NCBI RefSeq assembly: GCF_019100565.1
Contig: NZ_JAHRID010000003.1
Span: 248,001 to 312,000, forward strand
Length of the DNA stretch: 64,000 nt
From: Arsukibacterium indicum
GTDB lineage: Bacteria > Pseudomonadota > Gammaproteobacteria > Enterobacterales > Alteromonadaceae
Reading direction: 5' to 3'
In this document: positions 18,090 to 26,066 of the stretch, piece by piece
How positions within the stretch are numbered: position 1 is the first letter of the stretch
Layout: every line of letters begins with the position of its first letter
Program-made: the position numbers and the translations under genes
Notes under the pieces: generated by a model
Seen by the model: only the letters and a program-made list of their open reading frames with translations
What the model was told of the DNA's origin: nothing
Database searches by the model: none

Positions 18090-19559
18090 CTAATTACCGA
18101 ACGGTGTGCCGTCGGCTGGCAAAATTAAGGTAAAAGTAGCACCTACGCCAGGTTCTGCTGAGGCGTGAATGCAACCCCGGTGTCTCTCTACAATACGTCT
18201 GCATACTGCTAAACCAATGCCGGTTCCTTTATATTCTGTTCGGCCATGCAACCGCTGGAATGGTGTAAATATTTTCTCCGCATACTCCTCTGCAAAGCCA
18301 ATACCGTTATCGACAACAGTAATCTGATACCAATTGTCACAAACTGACTGTTGCATGACATTAGGCTGGTGAGCAGTGGCGGTAATAGTGATAACAGGCG
18401 GGGTATCTGGCTTACGAAACTTCAGTGAATTTGATAACAAATTAAGAAACAGTTGGTTTAGCTGGCTACTATCTGCCTGTACTACCGGTAACTCACCAAC
18501 ATTGATTACGGCCTGACTTTCCTGGATGGCGATTTCAAGGTCGTCCAGGGCATCATTAACAATGTCAGTTAAGTTAATAGCGGTAAATTCCCGGCCGCGG
18601 GTATTGATGCGCGAAAAATCTAACAAGTCATTAATTAACCTGGACATTCTTTCTGCAGCATTACGCATGCGGTGTAAGTAATCCTGACCTTTCTCACCAA
18701 GTTCTGCGCTAAAAGACGATTTTAAGCGGTCACCAAATGCCTGAATTTTCCGTAAAGGTTCTTGTAAATCATGCGAGGCAACAAAGGCAAAATCTTCTAA
18801 CTCACGGTTACTCCGGCTAAGTTCCTCTGAATATAAACGTAGTTCCTGAGTACGTTCTTCAACTTTCTGAATCAACTCTTCGTTCTTAGCTTCAAGCGCA
18901 TCCAGATATTTTCGCTCTCTTTTGCTATTAACAGATGACAGCAGCAGCAACAGCAACACTAATACACTACTAAGCAGCCCTGACAAAATAAAATTAAGCT
19001 GAGCATCATTTCGTCCCTGCGTTAACCGAATAAATAAACTTAAATGATAAGCTTGTTCTGCCTGGCGTACCTCTTCAAATAAGGTCCTGAACTGCCTATA
19101 AATATTCTTGCCGTGGTCAGTTCGTAATAATCTCAGGGCCATACTTTCTTTATCTTGCCGCGCCAGCTCCACGGTTTCAGCAAGCTCGTTAAGTTTAGCC
19201 TCAGCAAGTCGGGCAAGCTGCATAATCTTCAGCTGCTGTTCCGCTAAATCCGATTCAATTGCCTTCACCTCACGGATCTGCGTTTGCACTCTCTCAAGTG
19301 CTAAAAGGTAAGGCTCCAGATAAAGCTCATCACTGGTTAATAAATAGCCCCGTTGGCCAGACTCGGCTGAGAGTACCGATAAATGTAAATCGTCTAATTT
19401 AACGACAATGTCACCGGCGTTAATCAGTTTTACCTGAGTAGTGGTTAACTCTTTAATAGTGCTAATGGCAAGATAGGCATTAAATCCAATCAAACCCATG
19501 ATCACTGCACCTAACAGCAACCAACTGGTGCGAGCGCTAATATAACGGTTGCCGGGCAT
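18090..19559 (-). CDS. CHASE3-domain sensor histidine kinase
   Basis: This 489-residue membrane kinase has a helix at residues 12-32, a periplasmic CHASE3 helical domain (roughly 35-175, containing SAESGQRGYLLTSDELYLEP), and a second membrane helix near 188-208. A coiled-coil linker leads to HisKA with phospho-His in VASHDLQEPLRKIQ, then HATPase (DNGIGFAEEYAEKIFTPFQR, GTGIGLAVCRRIVE). The CHASE3 signal is unknown. Together with the Rcp1-type regulator next to it this is a standard kinase/regulator couple. Confidence 0.9.
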   Translation of the reverse strand: MPGNRYISARTSWLLLGAVIMGLIGFNAYLAISTIKELTTTQVKLINAGDIVVKLDDLHLSVLSAESGQRGYLLTSDELYLEPYLLALERVQTQIREVKAIESDLAEQQLKIMQLARLAEAKLNELAETVELARQDKESMALRLLRTDHGKNIYRQFRTLFEEVRQAEQAYHLSLFIRLTQGRNDAQLNFILSGLLSSVLVLLLLLLSSVNSKRERKYLDALEAKNEELIQKVEERTQELRLYSEELSRSNRELEDFAFVASHDLQEPLRKIQAFGDRLKSSFSAELGEKGQDYLHRMRNAAERMSRLINDLLDFSRINTRGREFTAINLTDIVNDALDDLEIAIQESQAVINVGELPVVQADSSQLNQLFLNLLSNSLKFRKPDTPPVITITATAHQPNVMQQSVCDNWYQITVVDNGIGFAEEYAEKIFTPFQRLHGRTEYKGTGIGLAVCRRIVERHRGCIHASAEPGVGATFTLILPADGTPFGN

Positions 19560-19578
19560 TAAATTGTCCTTATTAAAG

Positions 19579-19788
19579 TCAGGCTGAGGGGTTAAGTAGA
19601 TTTTCTAATAACTGACTACAGTCTTGGCATGATTGTAATATTTTATCTATGGCGGCAATGGCTTTGTCTGGCGGCAGGTTATTCTCTAACACTAATTTAA
19701 TTAGCTCGGCCTGCATAGAAATTCGGTTTAATGGTTTTCGAATATCATGCACTTGCTTAGCTAATTCTGCCGCCGTTAGATCTGCCAT
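19579..19788 (-). CDS. Stand-alone histidine-kinase dimerisation (DHp/HisKA-like) small protein
   Basis: This 69-residue protein reads as one helical hairpin resembling a HisKA domain. QVHDIRKPLNRISMQAELI mimics the H-box with His14 followed by D and R..PL, and the second helix ends CSQLLENLL, like the end of a DHp. There is no ATP-binding domain. It lies between the sigma-54 activator and the CHASE3 kinase on the same strand, with short gaps. I infer a phosphotransfer or kinase-modulating role (compare Spo0B or HPt proteins), but it could be a decayed kinase remnant. The start is supported by AGGAGCATTGTA upstream. Confidence 0.6.
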   Translation of the reverse strand: MADLTAAELAKQVHDIRKPLNRISMQAELIKLVLENNLPPDKAIAAIDKILQSCQDCSQLLENLLNPSA

Positions 19789-19820
19789 TACAATGCTCCT
19801 GTCAAAGCTCCCGTCAAAAA

Positions 19821-21155
19821 TCAGCTAAATTCACCTAAACCACCATAAGCGCTCAACCGGTTATACAATGTCTTTACACTAACGCCCAACATGTCAGCTG
19901 CCATTGCTTTATTACCACTGACTTTCTTTAAGGTAAGGTAAATCAATTCTTTTTCGACTTCGTCAATCGTTTTTCCTGCTGCTAAACCGGTATGTTCTTT
20001 TTGCGCAATTGAAAACGGTGACGCAAACGATGCCGGCAATTCCACTTCTTTTTTCGCAGGATCACTCATAATATGAGCCCGGTGAATAGTGTGGCGCAAC
20101 TCTCTGACATTCCCCGGCCAATCAAAGCTCGCCAGTCTTTGCAATTGGGTAGACGTCAGTTGATAACTTGTACCGCTGTCTTCATTTAGCTGGTTTAAAA
20201 ACGCTTTTGCTAACAACGGTATGTCTGCAGCCCGCTCTCTAAGCGGCGGAATTTCAATTGGGAATACCGCCAAACGAAAATAAATGTCTTCACGTAAAAT
20301 ATGTTGTTCAGCAATATTTTGCAGGGTTCTGTTAGTGGCTGACACTACGCGACAATCAACGGCAATTTCTTTGGTGCCGCCCACGCGCACAAGTTTTTTA
20401 GTCTCTAACACCCGCAATAAATGCGGTTGCATATCAAGCGGCATTTCGGTTACTTCATCTAAAAATAAAGTGCCGCCTTTCGCCCGTTCAAACACCCCTA
20501 TTTTCTGAGCAACTGCACCGGTAAATGCGCCTTTCTCATGTCCAAACAGCTCGCTGCTAATCAACTCTTTTGACAAACCACCACAGTTTGTTGCAACTAA
20601 ATCACCCGATGCCTGGCTTGCATAATGAATGGCAGAGGCTACCAATTCTTTGCCCACACCACTTTCGCCCATTAACATGACGTTTGCACTCGACGCCGCT
20701 ACGCGCTCGATCATGGTGTACAAAGCTTGCATTGGTTCCGATTCCCCAATCAGACAATTAAAGTGCAAATTAGTCTTAGTAGCGGATGACTTTTTAGCTT
20801 TTTGTTTAACCGGATTAAACAGGCGTTCTAAACATTCCCGTTGAATAGGCTTAATTAAGTAATCGACTTTTGGTCCACAGAGTTCGGCAATAACCGACTT
20901 AACCGATGGATGGCCAGTGATAAAGGTGACCTTAGGCACTGGAAATAAATGCTGTACTCGGTCCATTAAGTGGATGCCACTGCCGTCTGGAAGCATAAAA
21001 TCGAGCAATATATGGTCGAAGTGATTGTGCTCTAACCACTCGTTGGCTTCAGCTAAATTGCCAGCGACAGAAACCGTGTGCCCCAAAAAATCTATGATAT
21101 GGGAAGCAACATCAGTAAATTCGCGATCATCATCTACAAGTAATATCGATAACAC
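19821..21155 (-). CDS. NtrC-family sigma-54-dependent response regulator
   Basis: This 444-residue protein has a receiver domain (residues 1-120, phospho-Asp in HILLDFMLPDGSG) and an AAA+ sigma-54 interaction domain with Walker A GESGVGKE. The GAFTGA loop (LFGHEKGAFTGA) and Walker B LFLDEVTEM follow, with a Fis-type HTH at the C-terminus (GNKAMAADMLGVSVKTLYNRL). It should activate sigma-54 promoters on phosphorylation. The start is GTG at 21155, the first codon of the conserved receiver. It heads the five-gene minus-strand signalling block. Confidence 0.92.
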   Translation of the reverse strand: MLSILLVDDDREFTDVASHIIDFLGHTVSVAGNLAEANEWLEHNHFDHILLDFMLPDGSGIHLMDRVQHLFPVPKVTFITGHPSVKSVIAELCGPKVDYLIKPIQRECLERLFNPVKQKAKKSSATKTNLHFNCLIGESEPMQALYTMIERVAASSANVMLMGESGVGKELVASAIHYASQASGDLVATNCGGLSKELISSELFGHEKGAFTGAVAQKIGVFERAKGGTLFLDEVTEMPLDMQPHLLRVLETKKLVRVGGTKEIAVDCRVVSATNRTLQNIAEQHILREDIYFRLAVFPIEIPPLRERAADIPLLAKAFLNQLNEDSGTSYQLTSTQLQRLASFDWPGNVRELRHTIHRAHIMSDPAKKEVELPASFASPFSIAQKEHTGLAAGKTIDEVEKELIYLTLKKVSGNKAMAADMLGVSVKTLYNRLSAYGGLGEFS

Positions 21156-21643
21156 GTTTCGAGTCTCTTCGATAAATCAATCAAAAATAGTCTGTTATTC
21201 TGCCAGATCAAGTAACCAATAACGGTACCAAACTAAAGCTAAACGCCAATAGTAAGCGTTTCGGCGGTTTAAAAATAGCATTTTATTCATTTTTTATTTG
21301 CTTTAGCGGCTTATAATATTACTTAAATTTACAGTAGATCATGTTAATTATTTTGCTGAATAACCACGTGTTAAGTGTTTAATTTTTTCTTTATTTCTCA
21401 GGCGCCAACACCGCATTTTCTTGCCATATGGCAGTTGCCAGAATAACCGTAAGCTAAGCCAACTCATTTTTCATTGGCATAAAGTCATGTTAATAAAAGT
21501 GCATTTAAGTAGTGCTTTTCAGCCATATTTATCTGCCCCTGTAGCTTTAGTCGCTGATGCTGTGGCAAAGCGGATTATTGTCAGCTATAGATATGCACAC
21601 ATTGTCGCGAATTCACCGCTGCTTGCTGCTGAACGAGGTTGTT
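21156..21643. other. Intergenic region between divergent signalling block and small membrane protein
   Basis: About 490 bases, AT-rich near 21270-21400, separate the NtrC-type gene and the next plus-strand gene. A 103-codon plus frame (21421-21732) has no protein-like pattern and overlaps the real gene. The motif TTTATCTGCCCC occurs near 21527-21538 and recurs elsewhere in the window. No RNA gene is evident. Confidence 0.35.
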
Positions 21644-22153
21644 ATGTACATCCCAAAATGGCTGCTTTCATGTTTTTTGATCGTGTTTTTATTGCTGTTA
21701 AGCTGGACCTACAGCCTGGTTATCCAACGTAACCCATTGCCATTCCCCGATCCGGGTTCACGTATTTTCTCTACACCTTCCGCCGAAGCTAAAGCAGCCG
21801 TCGTTGCCTTGCTGGCACAACATGGCATTGCTGAGCGCTTCCAGGCAAACAGCGATGGGGTGTTGCGCTCTATCATGTGGGACGGCACCATTGTTAACTA
21901 CCCCACTGCCGAAGTGCTGCAAAAAGTGGGCAATGCCAGCTCCAGTATTGGCATAGTGGTAACCGATCCGGTGCAAAGCGCAGAAGCCGCAGCGGCATTT
22001 TTACGCCAGCGCGGCTTTCAGGCTGATGTGGTGCTGGATGTCGAACCAGGCTTACCCATTGCCTTTGTGGTAACCAATGCGTTAAGCGGTACCGTTCTGA
22101 ATTTTCGTAAGCATATTATTCATCTGCCCAAACCTGACAGCCTGAGCGACTAA
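21644..22153 (+). CDS. Membrane-anchored protein of unknown function
   Basis: The 169-residue product starts at ATG 21644, preceded by a GAGG site; a longer in-frame reading from 21557 adds non-conserved-looking sequence. Residues 4-24 are a signal anchor (WLLSCFLIVFLLLLSWTYSL). The rest is periplasmic alpha/beta sequence (AAVVALLAQHGIAERF, SSSIGIVVTDPVQSAEAAAAFLRQRGF, GLPIAFVVTNA). I do not recognise the family. It precedes rof by 15 bases on the same strand. Confidence 0.6.
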   Translation: MYIPKWLLSCFLIVFLLLLSWTYSLVIQRNPLPFPDPGSRIFSTPSAEAKAAVVALLAQHGIAERFQANSDGVLRSIMWDGTIVNYPTAEVLQKVGNASSSIGIVVTDPVQSAEAAAAFLRQRGFQADVVLDVEPGLPIAFVVTNALSGTVLNFRKHIIHLPKPDSLSD

Positions 22154-22168
22154 CTAAATGGGGTTGTA

Positions 22169-22414
22169 ATGCTTAAGTGTGATTTACATGATTATGTAGA
22201 AATTGTTTGCCTTTACCATTACCCGCTGTGTTTGACTCTGGCCTCGGGCGAAGTGCTGCATGGCACCGCGCTCGATACCCGCTATAACGATGCCCGCCAG
22301 GAGTGTCTGCTGCTGGAACACGCCGGTGCAGAGCAGTGGGTGGTGCTGGACGATATTGCACAGCTTGAGGTAACAGCGCCAAACCCGCATTTGCAGCAGG
22401 TTCGGTTTAAATAA
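22169..22414 (+). CDS. rof: Rof-type Rho-binding antiterminator
   Basis: This 81-residue protein fits the Rof/YaeO family: an N-terminal CDLHDYVEIVCLYHYPLCL segment, a small beta-barrel with LASGEVLHGTALDT, and WVVLDDIAQLEV near the end. Rof binds the Rho hexamer and blocks Rho-dependent termination, apparently under stress. Length and the (C)D-Y-[LV]E-x-[AV]C start match the E. coli protein. The hairpin at 22421-22439 may terminate it. Confidence 0.82.
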   Translation: MLKCDLHDYVEIVCLYHYPLCLTLASGEVLHGTALDTRYNDARQECLLLEHAGAEQWVVLDDIAQLEVTAPNPHLQQVRFK

Positions 22415-22420
22415 GCAGGC

Positions 22421-22448
22421 GGTTGGCGAACGGCCAACCAGAATTTTG
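22421..22448 (+). terminator. Possible terminator after rof
   Basis: GGTTGGC at 22421-22427 and GCCAACC at 22433-22439 form a perfect seven-base stem around a five-base loop, followed by AATTTTG. The short T run makes it a modest intrinsic terminator. Confidence 0.45.
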
Positions 22449-22784
22449 TTGAGTATTGGGGGCTCTAGAAAAGACGGACACCTGTAGGTAATTTTTATCT
22501 GCCCCCGATTTTATAAACAATATAGACTTTTCTTGATGAAACTTTAAAGAGATGATTTAATAACTTTTTGTTAATAAGTCCAATTCAAGGAAGAAACTCA
22601 ATGTCTTTATCTCATCCCCATGTCAGCCGCGCTGAACTGGAAACTGCTTTCAACAACAACCAATACGATATTTTCATACAAGATGACCGGTAGCAGGACA
22701 AGTTGTCCGACGTAGAATTACAGGAGCCTTGAGAAGCCAGCTTTCTAGTATTCTCCGCAGGTTTAACAGTATACCGGTATTACG
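22440..22784. other. Start of the accessory region; repeat-like motifs
   Basis: This stretch holds TTTTATCTGCCCCCGATTTT around 22494-22513, a motif also seen at three other sites in the window. It also has a possible 30-codon ORF (listed separately) and the palindrome GGACAA-G-TTGTCC at 22696-22708, which could be an operator for the following membrane-protein gene. Nothing larger is supported. Confidence 0.35.
22601..22693 (+). CDS. Possible 30-residue ORF or gene remnant
   Basis: ATG at 22601 is preceded by AAGGAAG at good spacing and opens a 30-codon frame (MSLSHPHVSRAELE...) ending in TAG. The peptide matches no family I know. It may be a small protein or the 5' remnant of a longer gene lost when the neighbouring accessory genes arrived. 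Confidence 0.2.
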   Translation: MSLSHPHVSRAELETAFNNNQYDIFIQDDR

Positions 22785-23348
22785 ATGACTATTAACAAAC
22801 CCAAAGCTGTTTTATACGGCATTGGCATTGCCGCCTTCTGCAGTATGCTGGCGCTGGCCTTGTTTTGGATGCTACAGAGCGACTGGACCAGCCAACGTGA
22901 TTTATTAATAAGTGGCCAGCAACTTATTGTCATTAGCTATTCGTCAGGCTATATCCCCGGAGTAATTGCCGGCCTGGCGACACTTGCAGTGCTGTTTCTC
23001 GCGCTGACATTACTGTTGTTTGCAGGTAGTAAAGGCCAGCAATATAAAAGCGGCGTTATTAAATTCTGCACTGTTGCGATTTTATTAAGCCTGGTAAGTG
23101 TATTTGCCGGAAAAATGTTTTTTAGTAACAGCTGGGATACTCAGGCACAGCAGCAAGGATATCAGCCTTGTCCAGGTGGCACCTTATTATCAAACCGCCT
23201 GACCTACACGGCCTGGGTGAAAAACAAAACCCTATGTTACAGTCCCGAAGTCAAGCGCGTTATCAGCCGTGGCACTCCTGAGGAAACGCAACAAGTTGAA
23301 AGGATGCTACAAATCCAGTTAAAGCGAAAGCAAGACAAGCTGCAATGA
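22785..23348 (+). CDS. Small membrane protein with QGYxxC tail (paralogue 1)
   Basis: This 187-residue protein has three membrane helices near residues 10-30, 55-80 and 93-112. A short non-membrane tail contains QQQGYQPCPGGTLL, a Trp-Val/Thr region and a second Cys (KTLCYSPEVKR). The same QGYxxC...C tail is found in the next two genes, so the three are distant tandem paralogues. The layout resembles DUF1240-like small membrane proteins, but I am not sure of the family. The function is unknown; the two Cys may pair in the periplasm. Confidence 0.55.
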   Translation: MTINKPKAVLYGIGIAAFCSMLALALFWMLQSDWTSQRDLLISGQQLIVISYSSGYIPGVIAGLATLAVLFLALTLLLFAGSKGQQYKSGVIKFCTVAILLSLVSVFAGKMFFSNSWDTQAQQQGYQPCPGGTLLSNRLTYTAWVKNKTLCYSPEVKRVISRGTPEETQQVERMLQIQLKRKQDKLQ

Positions 23349-23429
23349 AACAGCGGCTAGAAAACTAAATTTTAGAAAGTATACCAGGCGGCTTGCAGTT
23401 AGAGCGATTACTGAATTCCAGGGTTTTTA

Positions 23430-23969
23430 ATGCAACAGAATGAAGATACATTAAAAACGTGGCAGTTTGTCATATGGTGGCTGGTCATTTTCGCCCTGAC
23501 GGCTTTTGGTCTTATCTATTTCTTTTACTACGTATACCAGTTGCTGCAAGGTCTTGTTATCAGCGCTGCTGACATTACCGTCAACAAAGGAGCCTTTTAT
23601 TGCCTTGGGGGTGCCTTTCTTGGGGGTATTCTCCTTTACTTTGGTGTCAATAAACTACGAGGGAAAGAGGTCTCCAAGGCTCAGAATACCTGGGCCAGCC
23701 GTGCTTTTTGGGTGGCACTTGGCTTAACCATATTACTGCCACAACTTATTCATTATCCTACTGCCAGTTACCTGCAAGCGCAGGGTTATAACGAATGTGA
23801 GTTGCAATCACGCCAATGGTTACACGACAAGGTAATGGTTTATACCAATACCCCAGAACACTGCATTGAACTGGCACGCGCCGACTGTGCAGAATCTCCA
23901 GAGCGACAAAAATGCCGTTTATTGCCGCAGTTTAGCGCAAATGGATTAACAATTGGATCTGACCCTTAA
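23430..23969 (+). CDS. Small membrane protein with QGYxxC tail (paralogue 2)
   Basis: This 179-residue protein has three helices (about 10-32, 50-67 and 85-108) and a tail with LQAQGYNECELQSRQ followed by EHCIELARADC. The pattern is shared with the genes before and after it. The last residues (IGSDP, stop at 23967-23969) are encoded inside the first unit of a 23-base tandem repeat, so the original C-terminus may have been changed by that insertion. The function is unknown. Confidence 0.55.
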   Translation: MQQNEDTLKTWQFVIWWLVIFALTAFGLIYFFYYVYQLLQGLVISAADITVNKGAFYCLGGAFLGGILLYFGVNKLRGKEVSKAQNTWASRAFWVALGLTILLPQLIHYPTASYLQAQGYNECELQSRQWLHDKVMVYTNTPEHCIELARADCAESPERQKCRLLPQFSANGLTIGSDP

Positions 23970-23997
23970 GGTTGATTGGATCTGACCCTTAAGGTTG
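23952..23997. repeat. Perfect 23-bp tandem duplication (GGATCTGACCC unit)
   Basis: The unit ATTGGATCTGACCCTTAAGG followed by TTG occurs twice head to tail, at 23952-23974 and 23975-23997. Its complement contains GGGTCAGATCC, a sequence I associate with the margins of REP-associated transposase elements, though no transposase is present. The first unit supplies the stop codon of the preceding gene. Confidence 0.7.
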
Positions 23998-24049
23998 CGA
24001 ACGTAATTTAATTAACGACGCCGTCCGCCGCATGCAATTTAGATAACTT

Positions 24050-24472
24050 ATGCGCCCAGTATTAAAAGTAACCATAGTTGCGCTGTTCGAGGCATTGGCA
24101 ATAGCCTTTGCCTTGTTCTTTTGCTGGCGAGTTCACCAACAATATCACGCGATAGAGCAGTCGGCTTTAGTCGAGATACAAACTGGCACTGCGTTTTTGT
24201 TACTACCACTTATCTTGCCAATATTGCATCTGATGAATATTGCTGAGAAACACCTTGTAGCTGGTCACAAACTAGCTAAGTTCCGCAAAATGCAAAGCAG
24301 GCTTTTTATCTTTTTTGTATTAATGCTGCCCACGATAGGTTTCGGCATAAACCAGACGGTAATATCGCAGTTAAAGCAGCAGGGGTATCATGCTTGCAGT
24401 TTGGTGACACATCAAATTCGCTCTAGCTTTACAACCTACAGTAAGGACACCGCTTTATGTCCAAAATTCTAA
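24050..24472 (+). CDS. Small membrane protein with QGYxxC tail (paralogue 3)
   Basis: This 140-residue protein has helices near 8-28, 45-62 and 82-102, then the tail LKQQGYHACSLVTHQ...SKDTALCPKF. The tail is the same QGYxxC...C block as in the two genes upstream, and it is the most compact copy. Its 3' end overlaps the start of the next ORF by 16 bases, suggesting coupled translation. The function is unknown. Confidence 0.55.
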   Translation: MRPVLKVTIVALFEALAIAFALFFCWRVHQQYHAIEQSALVEIQTGTAFLLLPLILPILHLMNIAEKHLVAGHKLAKFRKMQSRLFIFFVLMLPTIGFGINQTVISQLKQQGYHACSLVTHQIRSSFTTYSKDTALCPKF

Positions 24473-24888
24473 TCGCTATGCTTTTTACATTGTTGGCTAC
24501 CACCACACATGCCAGCCAAACTAAGCTGAACCTCAGTTGTCACCTGATCCCGCTGGATTATCCCGGTTTTACCTTGGACGACCTTCGGGATAAGGCCATT
24601 TCGCTAACCGCTGCTGATGCTACCTCCAAGCCATTATTCGATGTGCATGGCCATACTTTTATTGTTGGTGTTCACCGCACTGATATTACCGACATACCCT
24701 ACATTCTGGACTTTTACCTGCAAATACAGCCGCCCGCCCCGGCGGCACCAGTTAGAGCGTACAGTGCATCATTCCTTAGCCCTGGCAGCGGTAAACACCA
24801 CGCCAGGCTGGAGCTGTTACATTATGCTGATAAAGCAGAGCCCTATCCGTCAGGCCAGCTAGTGTTTGAATGCTGGCAATATGAGTAA
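24457..24888 (+). CDS. Secreted protein of unknown function
   Basis: This 143-residue protein starts with a signal peptide (ILIAMLFTLLATTTHAS) and has two Cys in the mature part (LSCHLIPLD, VFECWQYE). The rest looks beta-rich, with DVHGHTFIVGVHRTDI and LDFYLQIQPPAP. I do not recognise it. It overlaps the membrane-protein gene upstream, with an AAGGACA site before its ATG. Confidence 0.55.
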   Translation: MSKILIAMLFTLLATTTHASQTKLNLSCHLIPLDYPGFTLDDLRDKAISLTAADATSKPLFDVHGHTFIVGVHRTDITDIPYILDFYLQIQPPAPAAPVRAYSASFLSPGSGKHHARLELLHYADKAEPYPSGQLVFECWQYE

Positions 24889-24949
24889 CTTCGGTGGTTT
24901 TTAGCCCAGCAGCAGATTTACTGCGTTTGCACAGGAAACCTGGCAATTA

Positions 24950-25243
24950 TCAGAAACCGTCAATCAGTAGATCCAGGCCAGCTTTAATTTGTTGCCGATA
25001 CTGCTGCAAAGTTATATCTGTAGTTTTTAAGCGTTTAGTAGAAACAGTTGCAATATCAAGCAAATCGATAAAGTAAGCTTGCTCGTAAATCTGCACCGGA
25101 AGGTGAAAAGCGGTCAGCAAAGCCTGTTTGTTTTGCGGCTTAATTACTGCTACCAACAAAGCATCAATCTCATGAAACAGGGTGTTAGTAAGCACTACCA
25201 CCAGCTGCTGATCGATACGGGCAACGCCAAATTGCTGCAGCAC
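24950..25243 (-). CDS. ccdB: CcdB-family toxin-like protein
   Basis: This 97-residue protein resembles CcdB. It has an N-terminal beta segment (VARIDQQLVVVLTNTL), the conserved FHLPVQIYEQAYFIDLLDIA region and a C-terminal helix DITLQQYRQQIKAGLDLLI. In E. coli the last three residues WGI are required to poison DNA gyrase; here the protein ends DGF, so gyrase poisoning is not assured. It starts with GTG, overlapping the antitoxin stop by one base (TAGTG), the typical coupling of type II modules. No related copy is in the window. Confidence 0.72.
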   Translation of the reverse strand: MLQQFGVARIDQQLVVVLTNTLFHEIDALLVAVIKPQNKQALLTAFHLPVQIYEQAYFIDLLDIATVSTKRLKTTDITLQQYRQQIKAGLDLLIDGF

Positions 25244-25473
25244 TAGATCTGCCCTAGTCGCTCAGCAAAGGTACCATGCTCTGCAATTTGTTGGTTATAA
25301 GTTGCGATGGCATCGGCATTCTGTGCCCGCCATAACTCTGCTTTCGCCTGACTCACTGCATCACGCAATGCCTGTTCCAGAACAACAGAGGGACTGATCT
25401 TCAGCGCCTTAGCCTCAGCAAGCAAACTGGCATCAACTGAGGTGTTACAAGCCGCTTTGATATTCTGGCTCAT
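25243..25473 (-). CDS. ccdA: CcdA-family antitoxin-like protein
   Basis: This 76-residue protein has an N-terminal ribbon-helix-helix-like region (NTSVDASLLAEAKALKIS, then VVLEQALRDAV) and a CcdA-type toxin-binding tail AELWRAQNADAIATYNQQIA ending EHGTFAERLGQI. It should neutralise the downstream toxin and autoregulate. ATG at 25473 has GGAG six bases upstream; the in-frame TTG at 25485 is less likely. A palindromic operator within a good promoter lies just upstream. Confidence 0.78.
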   Translation of the reverse strand: MSQNIKAACNTSVDASLLAEAKALKISPSVVLEQALRDAVSQAKAELWRAQNADAIATYNQQIAEHGTFAERLGQI

Positions 25474-25514
25474 GGTAAGCTCCAACCAGGTTAACTCGAT
25501 TCACATTGCACAGA

Positions 25515-25542
25515 AGTATAGCGCAAACCTCTTGCGCATCAA
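25515..25542 (-). promoter_or_regulatory. ccdAB promoter with overlapping palindromic operator
   Basis: On the minus strand TTGATG (25542-25537) and TATACT (25520-25515) are separated by 16 bases, a good sigma-70 promoter. The spacer contains a perfect inverted repeat GCGCAA-N5-TTGCGC (25521-25537). Its position between the -35 and -10 is where an autoregulating antitoxin-toxin complex would bind. Confidence 0.65.
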
Positions 25543-25607
25543 AACTGCGCATAACATCCAGTTCGGCCACAGGAATGGCGTAAATACCTTCAGTCGGTTG
25601 AGAACGA

Positions 25608-25880
25608 TTAAGCATTAAACTGCTGCATATGCAGCTTACCCAGTACTTTTCTGCTATCCACCGCCATATTTAACCTTGCGGCAAACTGCCGTAGTTGCTC
25701 ATCGCTAAAACAAGGCTGGGTAAATTGCTGCAGGTAGTCGCCAATCAGCTCAATAAAAATCACGTTGGCCGGCATACGGGTTTTGAACTCGGCCCGCAGG
25801 CTAAAAGCGACGACTGAGTGCACTTGATCGTTGCTGGCAGTGGTTAGTTCCAGCAAATGCTTAACGTCGTACTCAACCAC
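25608..25880 (-). pseudogene. NERD gene 3' fragment (copy A)
   Basis: About 90 codons match the last quarter of the intact NERD protein at 27923-28930 almost residue for residue (RAEFKTRMPANVIFIELIGD, CFSDEQLRQFAARLNMA, KLHMQQFNA). The NERD catalytic core, membrane helix and signal peptide are missing, and sequence upstream of 25880 is unrelated. It is a truncated duplicate, unlikely to make a useful product. Confidence 0.8.
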
Positions 25881-26029
25881 AATAAAGGGCTATCAACGCC
25901 CGGATCCGGTTCTTACTGGCCCAGCTCCCATGACCAAGAAAACCTTTGTTGACGGATCAAACTTCAGTTGCTAGCATTACGAGAATTCAACCCTGACCAG
26001 TAAGCTTGCATCAACTATCTAGATGCTTG

Positions 26030-26047
26030 CCGAGCCTCGGGGTTTTT
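26030..26047 (+). terminator. Small hairpin plus T-run
   Basis: CCGAG-C-CTCGG at 26030-26040 is followed by GGTTTTTAT. It looks like an intrinsic terminator pointing into the NYN locus, but the one-base nominal loop means the real stem is shorter. Confidence 0.4.
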
Positions 26048-26066
26048 ATATTTAAGACTATCGGCA

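Noticed and set aside
21421-21732. 103-codon plus-strand frame
   Set aside because: It overlaps the signal-anchored protein at 21644 in another frame and lacks a start site or recognisable domain.
24894-25076. 60-codon plus-strand frame
   Set aside because: It is antisense to the CcdB-like gene, whose coding pattern is clear.
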